A DNA stretch of 64,000 bases from Planctomycetota bacterium. GTDB taxonomy: Bacteria > Planctomycetota > Phycisphaerae > UBA1845. The notes under the pieces were generated by a model. It ran no database searches and was not told where the DNA came from. It was given only the letters and a program-made list of their open reading frames with translations. Numbering within the stretch: position 1 is the stretch's first letter; the number at the start of each line of letters is the position of its first letter. A program made the translations under genes and the position numbers. This document shows positions 1-9,065 of this stretch, piece after piece. The DNA lies in the NCBI GenBank assembly GCA_016200265.1, contig JACQFE010000002.1, forward strand, positions 1-64,000. Reading direction: 5' to 3'.

Positions 1-61
1 CATGAAACGTGGCCACATCCATCACCGCCGGCATGGGCCGCTTGTTCCGGTTGTCAGGCAT
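1..61 (-). CDS. Partial small protein, possible excisionase/HTH protein (5' end only)
   Basis: An ATG on the minus strand at 61-59 is preceded by a strong ribosome binding site (GGAAGGAGA, about 7 bases upstream). The frame stays open for 20 codons to the window edge, giving MPDNRNKRPMPAVMDVATFH. The ending resembles the lead-in of MerR/excisionase-type helix-turn-helix proteins, but too little is visible to prove it. It is divergent from the replication-like genes to the right and belongs with the integrated element that ends at the tRNA-Phe gene. The gene start is fairly secure; the function is a guess from context. Confidence 0.4.
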   Translation of the reverse strand, partial: MPDNRNKRPMPAVMDVATFH

Positions 62-151
62 TTCGCGTCTCCTTCCTCGAATCGCGTAAAACCTAACAAC
101 TACCGTACTTAATAGCCGGAGTCAAACAGAGAATCAGGAAGGAAAAATCAG

Positions 152-529
152 TTGAGCGACAATCAATTTACATGGCGTGCGGTCACACGTCAAACCTCCT
201 GCTTGATCTGTGGCAAGCCCGATTGGTGTGGGCACTGCGATAGTGCATCCTACTTCGGCAAGCAGAGTCGGCCACCATTTTGCGAACTCTACAATTGCAA
301 TATCGTCGATTCTTTCCCGCCGCGCTGTCCGCTAAAAACTCCAAAACCGCACGAGACTCTATCTGCTCTCTACAACGCGGCATGGGCCGAATTGTCCCGT
401 GCAGACCGCGCCCACTCAGACGGGAGTGCACTGGACCTGCTCGCAGACGTGCAAATCTGCATGAACTGCGAGGCCCGCCGGTCGAGGCGCGTGCGTTGCC
501 TGCGTCGAGAAATGGGGTATGAATCGTGA
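152..529 (+). CDS. Small zinc-finger protein of an integrated element
   Basis: A 125-residue protein starting at TTG, with an AGGAAGGA Shine-Dalgarno 8-9 bases upstream. Residues 17-29 carry C-L-I-C-G-K-P-D-W-C-G-H-C, a cysteine cluster like the zinc motif at the front of phage and plasmid primases and primase-helicase accessory proteins. More Cys residues at about 44, 49, 59, 103, 106 and 115 could make a second site. It overlaps the next gene by four bases (GTGA), which points to translational coupling with the RepA-like ATPase. A role in element replication is inferred from motif and neighbour; no catalytic primase domain is present. Confidence 0.6.
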   Translation: MSDNQFTWRAVTRQTSCLICGKPDWCGHCDSASYFGKQSRPPFCELYNCNIVDSFPPRCPLKTPKPHETLSALYNAAWAELSRADRAHSDGSALDLLADVQICMNCEARRSRRVRCLRREMGYES

Positions 530-1653
530 CCCTGCAAGACGAAATCGCGGCGGCGTTCGGAAATCGGGCCGAAAACCCTACAACCGGCGACAGGCGCGCC
601 GAGCGCCCCGGCGCATCAACGTCGGGTGCAAATTCGATTTGCGCAGCTATAGACATAGAGGCTGCGCGAATCGAATCGCTCGCCAAGCTGCGGCCTGTCC
701 CGATCACCGAGCTGGGCGACGGCGAGCCGGTTTCGTGGGCGTGGTACGGTTACTTGGCACGGGAACACGTCACTTTACTGATCGGGCTTTGGAAGGCCGG
801 AAAAACAACTTTGATTGCGCACTTGCTGCGAGTATTTGGGGACGGCGGAGAGTTGGCTGGGCGCGTTGAACCAACTCGCGTGTTGATCATCAGTGAAGAA
901 TCACCGGGATTGTGGCGGAAACGGCGTGACGAAATCGGACTTGGCCCCCATGTTCACGTCCTTTGCCGGCCATTCATCCAGCGACCGCGTGGAAGCGAGT
1001 GGGTGACGTTCATCGCACTGGTCGCGCAATGGGTGCGTGATAATGATTATGGGGTAGTCATATTCGATACGTTGACGAGTCTTTGGCCAGTGTCCGACGA
1101 AAATGATGCGGCAAAAGTACTCTCTGCCTTGATACCGCTTCACGAAATTACCGCTACCGGAGCCGCGGTGTTGTTGTCGCATCATCCGCGTAAAGGCGAC
1201 GCAAGCGAGGGACAGGCGGCGCGGGGTTCAGGGGCATTGCCGGGATTTGTGGACATCATTCTCGAATTACGGCGTCTTGATGCTACGCGGCGCGATGACC
1301 ATCGGCGCACACTTACTGCCTACTCGAGGTTTGATGAAACGCCGTCAGAAACGGTCATTGAATTGACGGACGTCGGATACCGCACCGTTGGCTCAAAGGC
1401 CGACGCCAAGCAATGCGATCGACTCGAGGCCATTGCCGAGCTGTTGCCGAGCGATCCACCGGGCATGGTTGCTGACGACGTGCTGTCGGCATGGCCGGAC
1501 GGCGGATTGCCCAAGCCAGGCAAGCGCACCGTCCAGCTCGACTTGAAGCTCGGCGCGGAAAACGGCCGGTGGAGCTGCGCCGGTTCGGGAACCAAGGGCG
1601 ACCCGATTCGATATTGGCTGCCAAATTCGATTCGCGCAGACACAACCTCTTAG
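526..1653 (+). CDS. RepA-like RecA-fold ATPase (AAA_25 type), element replication
   Basis: A 375-residue protein with a GTG start overlapping the upstream stop codon. A Walker A motif GLWKAGKTT lies at residues 87-95, a Walker B strand VVIFDTL at 177-183 (Asp181), an LLSHHPRK segment at 217-224, and an ARGSGALPGFVD segment near 232-243. This is the arrangement of RepA-type hexameric helicases (AAA_25) encoded by plasmids and integrative elements. The last 100 residues look like a winged-helix tail. It sits between a zinc-finger protein and the integrase, so it probably unwinds DNA for element replication. The family call is firm; the exact substrate is inferred. Confidence 0.8.
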   Translation: MTLQDEIAAAFGNRAENPTTGDRRAERPGASTSGANSICAAIDIEAARIESLAKLRPVPITELGDGEPVSWAWYGYLAREHVTLLIGLWKAGKTTLIAHLLRVFGDGGELAGRVEPTRVLIISEESPGLWRKRRDEIGLGPHVHVLCRPFIQRPRGSEWVTFIALVAQWVRDNDYGVVIFDTLTSLWPVSDENDAAKVLSALIPLHEITATGAAVLLSHHPRKGDASEGQAARGSGALPGFVDIILELRRLDATRRDDHRRTLTAYSRFDETPSETVIELTDVGYRTVGSKADAKQCDRLEAIAELLPSDPPGMVADDVLSAWPDGGLPKPGKRTVQLDLKLGAENGRWSCAGSGTKGDPIRYWLPNSIRADTTS

Positions 1654-1666
1654 GCTGCGTGAATGG

Positions 1667-1705
1667 CATTTTGACAGGGCTGAATTGAGCAACACTGTCA
1701 GAATG
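1667..1705. promoter_or_regulatory. 11-bp inverted repeat between RepA-like gene and integrase
   Basis: CATTTTGACAG at 1667-1677 faces CTGTCAGAATG at 1695-1705 with one mismatch and a 17-base spacer. No T-run follows, so it is not a classic terminator. It lies in the 190-base gap before the integrase gene and could be an operator for integrase expression or an accessory recombinase/excisionase site. The symmetry is seen directly; the function is inference. Confidence 0.3.
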
Positions 1706-1844
1706 CAAGGCATGGCGTTGTTTCGCCGTGCGTGGCTGAGAATGCTGTGATTCGCGGCAGAACGACGATCGGATTTGACGGGAAGACTCGCTCCGAGATG
1801 TTCGGAATAGGCTTGGCGAGTGTCCAAGCCAAAGGGAAGGGACG

Positions 1845-3265
<1,421 letters not shown>

Positions 3266-3375
3266 GTTCTCACGAGGCGATTGAACTTTTTGGGCGGTCC
3301 CTTGGAGAATCGCTGATTCGTACAAACGATTTTGGAACAACTCCGGCAGCTCAAAAGCCTATCGCGTGTCGTAAT

Positions 3376-5061
3376 CTAACTGCCTTTTACGCAAAGGCAA
3401 CTTGATCCGATCTGCATGTCTGCTCCGGTCCACGTGGCCTTGAAACGCTTTTCGGCCTCTTCCGCTTCCGCCGTCGCTCCACGTGCTTTCAAACACTTCG
3501 CCAATCCAAAAAGCGACCAGCCATTCTCAGGCCAATGCTTGAGGTCTTCACGATAAACTTTTTCCGCCTCCTCGTATCGGCCGGTATCCACCAGAATCGC
3601 GCCCAACGTGTGCCGGACTGGTTGAATCCATTCCGGCGGCTCCATGTAGCGCAGTTTATCTTCCAATTCAACGGCGGTGCGAAGTTCGGCGACAGCCTCA
3701 TCGATGTTCTTCATTCGATAGGCGATTTCACCGGCCATGTAATGATCGGCGACGGCAAGCACGTCATTCGCATTGTTAATCATGTACTTCGCGTCTTTGG
3801 GTAGTTTGGCGAGTGATTCCTTAAACGCGGCACGCTCGCGATGGGCTTCAGCCGTCATGCCCCTCGCGGCGTAAGCGACTCCGCGAACCTCGTGCCATCG
3901 CACCGTCGTGATTGGAAGATACGAGGGCGGTTGCGGTTGCTTCAAGATTTCATCCCATTTTCCAAATCGCTTGAGGGCGTCATATTCCACGCCCAGCGCG
4001 CCATCGACCATCGCCGCGTTCTTTTCGGCGTAATCCGGCGGGACGCTGCTGACCACATCATGAGCAGCTTGGATCGCCACCGCACTGCGACCTTCCATCA
4101 TGGCCGCAAAGGAGAGCATCTGCTGATTGTGCGTCATGTAGATGCGATAAAAGCCCTGTTCCGGCGAGAGCTTTCTGTACGCAGTATCGATCTGAATGGC
4201 TTCCTCATTTTGCTTTGATGCGAGGCCCCATCGCCCTGTCAATACGTCAATGTGAGAAGGCATGTGAACGAGATGGCCCGAGGCCGGCACCGCATGACGC
4301 AGACGATCCGCCGCGGGCACCGCACGTTCCGGGTGCAGTGAGGCTTCGAGTGCGTGGATGTACAAATGATTCATCCCCGGATGGCTCAAATCCATTTGGG
4401 CGACTTCGTCCAGCACCGCGATGATCTCACCGGTGCCAGGTTGTGGCATTCCATCCTTGGTCCAAAGGTCCCACGGACGCAAATCCATCATCGATTCGGC
4501 GTAGAGCACGCCGACGTCCGAGTCTTCCCGATTCCCGTGCCACACCATTCGCATGGCGTCCGCGTACGCCTGATCGAGTGGCTTGCGATCTTCGGGCGGC
4601 GGATTTGCGTATCGTTTCGACAACGCGTCGATCAGTTGGCTTTCAATCGAGCCGGCTTTCGCTTGCAACGCTATCGCCTTTTGCAGCGCATCCCAGGCGG
4701 CCTTGGAGCTTTCGGCTGACATCGCGGGATTGTTGATGTGCGGACCGTTGCACAAGGCGATGCCCCACCACGCCATCGCGCAATTCGGATCGGCTCCCAC
4801 CGCGGCCTTGAACGAACGAATGGCCTCATCGTGATTAAACGCGAACGTCCAGATCAGACCCTGATCAAAATATTTCTGTGCGATTGGCGAAGAGGTTTTC
4901 ACCTCGCGATGATGATCACCCATTCCTTTGAAAAGCTGGGGCTTGGATTTTTCATCGACCTCGGCTCGGGTGAAATCATGCGGAACGCCCAAGACAAATG
5001 CCAAGCCGATCATTGCGACGGCGAAGACCGATGTGGTTTTCGTGCGAACTTTCTTGTCCAT
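3376..5061 (-). CDS. Exported tetratricopeptide repeat protein
   Basis: A 561-residue protein. The ATG at 5061 is chosen because GGGAG lies 8 bases upstream; a TTG six codons earlier is in the Shine-Dalgarno itself. A signal peptide or anchor covers residues 10-27. TPR-like helices follow: one near 70-105 (YFDQGLIWTFAFNHDEA, then ADPNCAMAWWGIA), others near 395-430, and a pair near 440-545. Two His-rich segments, MNHLYIHALEAS and GHLVHMPSHID, are conserved hallmarks of this secreted TPR family; whether they bind metal is unknown. It is probably a scaffold or binding protein outside the inner membrane. No partner is evident, as the neighbours are a tRNA and a hydrolase operon. Confidence 0.8.
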   Translation of the reverse strand: MDKKVRTKTTSVFAVAMIGLAFVLGVPHDFTRAEVDEKSKPQLFKGMGDHHREVKTSSPIAQKYFDQGLIWTFAFNHDEAIRSFKAAVGADPNCAMAWWGIALCNGPHINNPAMSAESSKAAWDALQKAIALQAKAGSIESQLIDALSKRYANPPPEDRKPLDQAYADAMRMVWHGNREDSDVGVLYAESMMDLRPWDLWTKDGMPQPGTGEIIAVLDEVAQMDLSHPGMNHLYIHALEASLHPERAVPAADRLRHAVPASGHLVHMPSHIDVLTGRWGLASKQNEEAIQIDTAYRKLSPEQGFYRIYMTHNQQMLSFAAMMEGRSAVAIQAAHDVVSSVPPDYAEKNAAMVDGALGVEYDALKRFGKWDEILKQPQPPSYLPITTVRWHEVRGVAYAARGMTAEAHRERAAFKESLAKLPKDAKYMINNANDVLAVADHYMAGEIAYRMKNIDEAVAELRTAVELEDKLRYMEPPEWIQPVRHTLGAILVDTGRYEEAEKVYREDLKHWPENGWSLFGLAKCLKARGATAEAEEAEKRFKATWTGADMQIGSSCLCVKGS

Positions 5062-5137
5062 GTGAATGTCTCCCTTCAAACAAATGACCGGGAATATTTA
5101 CTCGAAAAGCGTCTGCCGGGCAATGAGGCAACATGCG

Positions 5138-6085
5138 TCACTCGTGGATGTTGTCCCGGAGGAACGCCATCATGGCGTCGCCGTATTGAGGCCCGTAAGA
5201 GAAACCGGCTCCGTTGTGATCACCGGGTGTGATGATGAATAGCTTCGGCGGTGCAGCAGCGTCAAACAATTGTCGCGCGAGCCTGATCGGCACGAGGCGA
5301 TCTTCGGAACTGTGAAGAATGAGCTTGGGGCATTTTACCCGCGGAATCCTCGACACAGAATCGAATCGATCGATCAAAAACCAACTCACCGGCACGAGTG
5401 GGTAATGCACATGGCCCACATCGGCGAGGTGATTGAACGTGCATTCAACAACAAGCGCGGCCGGATTTTTCCGGGCGGCCAGGTCAATCGCCACCGCGCC
5501 GCCCAATGATTCGCCGAACAAGACAATCCGATTCAGTGAGATTTGCTTTGTCTCCGTGAGGTATTTCCATGCCGCATCTGCGTCGCGATAAAGGCCCGTT
5601 TCGGTCGGCGTGCCTTCACTCTTGCCATAGCCGCGATAATCGACAATCAATGTGCTGATGCCGCGCTGACGCAAATCCATCAACTTGTCAATGCGATGCG
5701 AGATATTTCCAGCGTTGCCGTGAAAGAAAATGAATATGGGGTTGGCGAGATCATCCGCCCCGCCTCCCCCCTTTCCAAGGGGGGACGAAGGGGGGTTACT
5801 CTTGAACGTCGTGTCATTATCGGTGGTGGGCTTTGGTGTTGCCGACGGCACCCACCATGCGGAAATGCGAATGCCATCTTCAGTGATCAATTGCACGTCT
5901 TCGTATGCAATGCCGAATTCGCGGGGTGTGGCATCATACGGTTTGTGAGGAAAATAGATCAAACTTCTTTGAAACGCGGCGATTCCCAAGCACGTCGCAA
6001 TGTATGTGCAGATCGCGATGACGCCAAGCCGCAGAAGTTGCCGCTTCGCGCCGCCGGGAGTAGTCAGCCGAAACTTCACGGTCAA
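5138..6085 (-). CDS. Membrane-anchored alpha/beta hydrolase (BEM46-like) with inserted repeat
   Basis: A 315-residue protein with an N-terminal membrane segment at 18-37. The hydrolase fold follows with oxyanion motif HGNAGN (122-127), nucleophile Ser193 in GESLGG, Asp262 (HSSEDRLVP) and His290 (PGDHNG), so the catalytic triad is complete. It is closest to the BEM46/YfhR-type serine hydrolases; the substrate is unknown. Its TTG start overlaps the stop of the upstream lipoprotein gene (TTGA), so translation is coupled. Residues about 96-110 (NPPSSPLGKGGGG) come from a dispersed G/C-run palindrome inserted in frame at 5763-5796, in a loop between two early strands. Confidence 0.85.
   Translation of the reverse strand: MTVKFRLTTPGGAKRQLLRLGVIAICTYIATCLGIAAFQRSLIYFPHKPYDATPREFGIAYEDVQLITEDGIRISAWWVPSATPKPTTDNDTTFKSNPPSSPLGKGGGGADDLANPIFIFFHGNAGNISHRIDKLMDLRQRGISTLIVDYRGYGKSEGTPTETGLYRDADAAWKYLTETKQISLNRIVLFGESLGGAVAIDLAARKNPAALVVECTFNHLADVGHVHYPLVPVSWFLIDRFDSVSRIPRVKCPKLILHSSEDRLVPIRLARQLFDAAAPPKLFIITPGDHNGAGFSYGPQYGDAMMAFLRDNIHE
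5763..5796. repeat. G/C-run palindromic repeat, copy 1 (inside hydrolase gene)
   Basis: A CCTCCCCCC run, a short AT core (TTTCCAA), GGGGGG and a second GGGGGG after a GACGAAG spacer. The same unit recurs at 14933, 30064 and 50312, with a degenerate copy at 51007. Here it is in frame within the alpha/beta hydrolase gene and adds about 14 residues. Confidence 0.8.
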
Positions 6086-6585
6086 TCGCCGTTCGCTTCG
6101 GTGCGAGTTTCGAGCCTGCGAATGGCCGTCACGAGTTCGCCGCCGGTCACAGGCTGATGTTCGGTGCTGTAGGGCAAAATCTCGGCGTCAATGCAGGCCT
6201 TCAGGGCGTAGCGGCGGTCACCGACGCCGGTTGCATCGGCCATGACATTCGTCACTCCGCGAGGCAACTTAGCGACGTGCAGGAGCATGAACGCCAGCGT
6301 GCCTTTGTTCAAAGTGTCATCGGGTGACATTTTCCAGGCATCGCGGACGGCCCCGCGTCGGCGAAGTTCATTCCATTGCTCGTCAAATGACGGCCATTGC
6401 TTTGTTTCGCCCACGAGCAAGAGCGTCGCCCGCGCCGCTTCACTGACCGTTACTGTCGGTACCGTGGAGAGATAGTGAATAAAGGTGACATCGTTCATCG
6501 TCGCGGGATCGGCGGGAGGAGTGAAGGAGCGGTGAGGCAGCGAGCAGCCCGCGATCATTGCAATCGTTGGCAACACGAAAGCCAC
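6082..6585 (-). CDS. Putative lipoprotein of the porin-hydrolase operon
   Basis: The mature part is well defined: a hydrophobic leader ends in M-I-A-G-C-S, a lipobox, followed by about 150 residues. Residues about 80-165 (TLNKGTLAFMLLHVAKL ... ALKACIDAEILP) resemble an S-layer-homology-like helical unit, but only weakly. The start is uncertain. The open frame continues to 6771, but that extension is encoded by TCGATTG heptamer repeats (FNRQSTIFNRQ), so a GTG at 6585 just after the repeats is used here. The stop overlaps the TTG start of the hydrolase, and the porin gene lies just upstream on the same strand. Function is unknown; an envelope role is inferred from the lipobox and neighbours. 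Confidence 0.55.
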   Translation of the reverse strand: MAFVLPTIAMIAGCSLPHRSFTPPADPATMNDVTFIHYLSTVPTVTVSEAARATLLLVGETKQWPSFDEQWNELRRRGAVRDAWKMSPDDTLNKGTLAFMLLHVAKLPRGVTNVMADATGVGDRRYALKACIDAEILPYSTEHQPVTGGELVTAIRRLETRTEANGD

Positions 6586-6586
6586 G

Positions 6587-6770
6587 AATTGTCGATTGAA
6601 GATTGTCGATTGTCGATTGAAAGTCAAAGACCCAACGAGTCGTCCATCCGGCAATTTCGATTGTCGGTTGGAGTTCTTCGAATCTCGATTGGAAATGCTC
6701 TGGCTGACGCGATGCCTTGAACACCGAGGCGCTCTCATTCGACAATCGACAATCGACAATCGGCAATCCA
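6587..6770. repeat. TCGATTG/CAATCGA heptamer repeats in inverted arrangement
   Basis: GATTGTCGATTG units at about 6587-6620 and scattered units at 6655-6692 face CGACAATCGACAATCG units at 6738-6770 in the opposite orientation. This makes a roughly 180-base element with inverted, low-complexity arms between the porin and lipoprotein genes. Related clusters lie at 8205 and 28709. Translated, they give NRQST-type strings that should not be annotated as protein. Confidence 0.7.
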
Positions 6771-6771
6771 T

Positions 6772-8202
6772 TCAGAAGCTCCACACCATGCCCACGAGCA
6801 CGAAGGTCCGCGTGGTACGGTCGTCGAACGCGGCGCCGGGAAAGAACACGCCGAGTCGAGTGGTCCAGGCCAAGTCGTGCGTCACACGCCAGTTCGCGAA
6901 TCCGTCCATTTCCCAACCCAGATAGCCCGATTGCACGTCGGAGGTCGGATCAGAGACGGCCCCATCGTGATGGTTCTTCCAAAACAGATACCAATCCGTT
7001 CCGAGTTCGAGGCGCTCGAATTGCGGGCTTTTCGGCCAGGGAAAAAATGACGCACCGGTCCGCCACATGTGCAGGTTGCTGTATCGCGGGGCGAATGCCA
7101 CGCCGGTATCGTGAAATCCGAAGCCGATGAAGCTGGTGTCAACGCCGTCGTTGAAGTTGCGGGCAAGAGTGTTTGTCGGGCTGCCGAGCCGTTCAGGATC
7201 GCCGCTGCCGTACAAGTATTCGACTGACGCCCGCGGCTTATGCGGGCCTTCGAACAAGTATTCGAGCTGGGCGCGATACGCCCACGCGCGAAGTGAGTCG
7301 CCCTGGAGTTCGCCCTGATGGTGGCCGTTGCCGCCTTCGTACAAGCCTTCCGTTTCATAATGCAGGTTCTTGACCAGCTCACCCGTCGAGCCGATGCCGA
7401 AATATCGCGAATCGTAGCCGTAACTTTGGAAAGGCTGCCAGATTCGCTGAGCGTTTTCATCTTCCTGCCACAGGGCGTAGGCGAACGGTTCGTGATGCTC
7501 GAAGCCGCGATACTTGAGCTGCATGCCATAGAAATCGCGGTGCGTGCGGGCGGCCGTGCTCGAAAGATCGAAATCCTGCATGCTGCCGACCGTTTTGCCG
7601 GCCAGCGTCGTCAACTCAAATTTATTATAGGTGCCAACAAGCGACACATGGTCGAGCGGGGCTGCGAATGCGAAACCCGTGCCGAAATACACGAGATCGC
7701 GCCCGGCGGTGAACACGAGATCGGAGTCGATCTGTCGGCCTTGCCAGGCTTGCAGCGCTTTGGCGAGATCGAAGCGATAGTAGCCGCGTTCAAGGTTCGG
7801 GCCTTCAATGTCGTCTTCGTTCCCGTCGTATGAGTTGCCGTGATTGAAATCGACGAAGCTGAGCCGGCCACGAGCGTAGAACTCCTGGGCGCCATGATCG
7901 AGCGTGAGCCGACCCCAGAGGCGAAGGTCGTTTCGACGCAGCGTCCGCGAGCTGTTGATCCCGTCATCGAACATGAAGACGTTTAATGAATACCAGCCGC
8001 CCCAGTCGAACGCGGCCCGACCGGCCGCGGCCATTTGAGAATCAAACTCGCGACGGGTTTGCTCCTGAGCCGCTCGCTGCTGATTGATGAATGAGTCCGG
8101 ACCCTTGGTTTCCTGGGCGAATGATAAGTTGCCGCTCGCGCATACGGCCAGCGCAGCGAATGTGGGGAGGTGGATCAAGCTCGGTACGCGCCAACCGAAC
8201 AC
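6772..8202 (-). CDS. Outer-membrane beta-barrel porin (alginate-export-like)
   Basis: About 476 residues from a GTG at 8202. This start gives a plausible signal peptide (hydrophobic stretch, then LSFAQ-ETK), but no clear ribosome site is seen because heptamer repeats lie directly upstream. The open frame reaches 8547, where it runs across the divergent gene, so a longer product is unlikely. A short coiled segment (QQRAAQEQTRREFD) precedes about 16 amphipathic strands rich in Y, W, F and G (FDWGGWYSLNVFMF, YARGRLSFVDF). The last residues are VLVGMVWSF, ending in the aromatic residue typical of BAM-inserted barrels. The pattern fits the AlgE/alginate export fold; substrate unknown. It is followed by a lipoprotein and a hydrolase on the same strand, a likely operon. 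Confidence 0.75.
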   Translation of the reverse strand: MFGWRVPSLIHLPTFAALAVCASGNLSFAQETKGPDSFINQQRAAQEQTRREFDSQMAAAGRAAFDWGGWYSLNVFMFDDGINSSRTLRRNDLRLWGRLTLDHGAQEFYARGRLSFVDFNHGNSYDGNEDDIEGPNLERGYYRFDLAKALQAWQGRQIDSDLVFTAGRDLVYFGTGFAFAAPLDHVSLVGTYNKFELTTLAGKTVGSMQDFDLSSTAARTHRDFYGMQLKYRGFEHHEPFAYALWQEDENAQRIWQPFQSYGYDSRYFGIGSTGELVKNLHYETEGLYEGGNGHHQGELQGDSLRAWAYRAQLEYLFEGPHKPRASVEYLYGSGDPERLGSPTNTLARNFNDGVDTSFIGFGFHDTGVAFAPRYSNLHMWRTGASFFPWPKSPQFERLELGTDWYLFWKNHHDGAVSDPTSDVQSGYLGWEMDGFANWRVTHDLAWTTRLGVFFPGAAFDDRTTRTFVLVGMVWSF

Positions 8203-8204
8203 GG

Positions 8205-8285
8205 GCGGGATTGTAGATTGTAGATTGTCGATTGTCGATTGCGACGCAGATTGCCAATTTCCAGTTTCCGATTGCCAATTGTCGA
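8205..8285. repeat. Heptamer repeat cluster (GATTGTCGATTG / GATTGCCAATTTCC)
   Basis: Five or more GATTGTA/GATTGTC units are followed by GATTGCCAATTTCCAGTTTCC and CCAATTGTCGAA. The same compound pattern recurs at 28709-28760. It lies in the region upstream of the porin gene, where it would make up the 5' leader. Confidence 0.7.
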
Positions 8286-8370
8286 AATGGGGAGAGCGGG
8301 GACGCAACGGGTCGTGAGGAACACGGTAGAATGAATAGTTGGAATTCAGACATTGAATGCAGGTGTATGA

Positions 8371-9060
8371 GTGGTTACTCGATTCTCCCGACTTTGTAGC
8401 CAAATGCGGCTCGTGTGCAAGGAAATTTTTGCGCCATCCGCAAGTAAATCGTGGATTCGCTGGCCGAAGCGAATCGCGATTTGTTGCTCGACACTGCTCT
8501 TCTTGCTCGCTCTTGGCATCTGGGCGATCAGTTGGGGCTACATTCATTTTGAGTCATCCTACGAAAGTAAGAAGGCTCTAACGCATATTATTGTTAGCCA
8601 GTTTGGTACCTCCGGGCTTTCTCTAATGCATGCGAAATCCTCCGGTGAATCAGCGGAGTTCCTTGGCGCTATTCGAGGAGTGGCAAGTGTTACCTTTCTG
8701 TCCCGAGTACCGAAGGGAGGTTGTTGGCCCCCGATCTCGGTCGGGCAATGGCCCATTCAGATTTCAAGGCGCTGTGGCCCGAGTGAAATTCATTGCGGGG
8801 TCGGCATCTCGGAAGAATTTGGCAAACTATTGGCAACGACTGACGAGTTAGAGTACCAAATTACCTCCCCATGCTGGGTTTCGGTCTTGCTATTCGGTGC
8901 TTGGCCGACCGTCGCTTTTGTTCGCGGGCCGTGGCGGAGAGCGAAGAGACGGGCGATGGGACTGTGCAGTCGCTGTGGATACAATCTAACCGGTCTTACG
9001 GAATCCCGCTGCCCGGAATGTGGATTGGAATTCGCGCGGGAAAGCAGGGTGTCCTCGTAA
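8371..9060 (+). CDS. Membrane protein with C-terminal zinc ribbon
   Basis: A 229-residue protein if the GTG at 8371 is used (an AGGTG lies 6-7 bases upstream); an ATG at 8404 is the alternative. Membrane helices lie at about 33-57 (ICCSTLLFLLALGIWAISWG) and 167-185. The cytoplasmic C-terminus is a zinc ribbon, C-S-R-C-G-Y-N-L-T-G-L-T-E-S-R-C-P-E-C-G. This ribbon signature is common in Planctomycetota and occurs in three more proteins in this window. The part between the helices is not recognised. Function unknown. It is transcribed toward the dioxygenase-like gene, whose ATG is only a few bases downstream, and may be co-transcribed with it. Confidence 0.7.
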   Translation: MVTRFSRLCSQMRLVCKEIFAPSASKSWIRWPKRIAICCSTLLFLLALGIWAISWGYIHFESSYESKKALTHIIVSQFGTSGLSLMHAKSSGESAEFLGAIRGVASVTFLSRVPKGGCWPPISVGQWPIQISRRCGPSEIHCGVGISEEFGKLLATTDELEYQITSPCWVSVLLFGAWPTVAFVRGPWRRAKRRAMGLCSRCGYNLTGLTESRCPECGLEFARESRVSS

Positions 9061-9065
9061 TTGAC

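Noticed and set aside
6590-6770. Possible CRISPR array
   Set aside because: Short, degenerate 7-base units without regular spacers, and no cas genes; these are low-complexity heptamer repeats.
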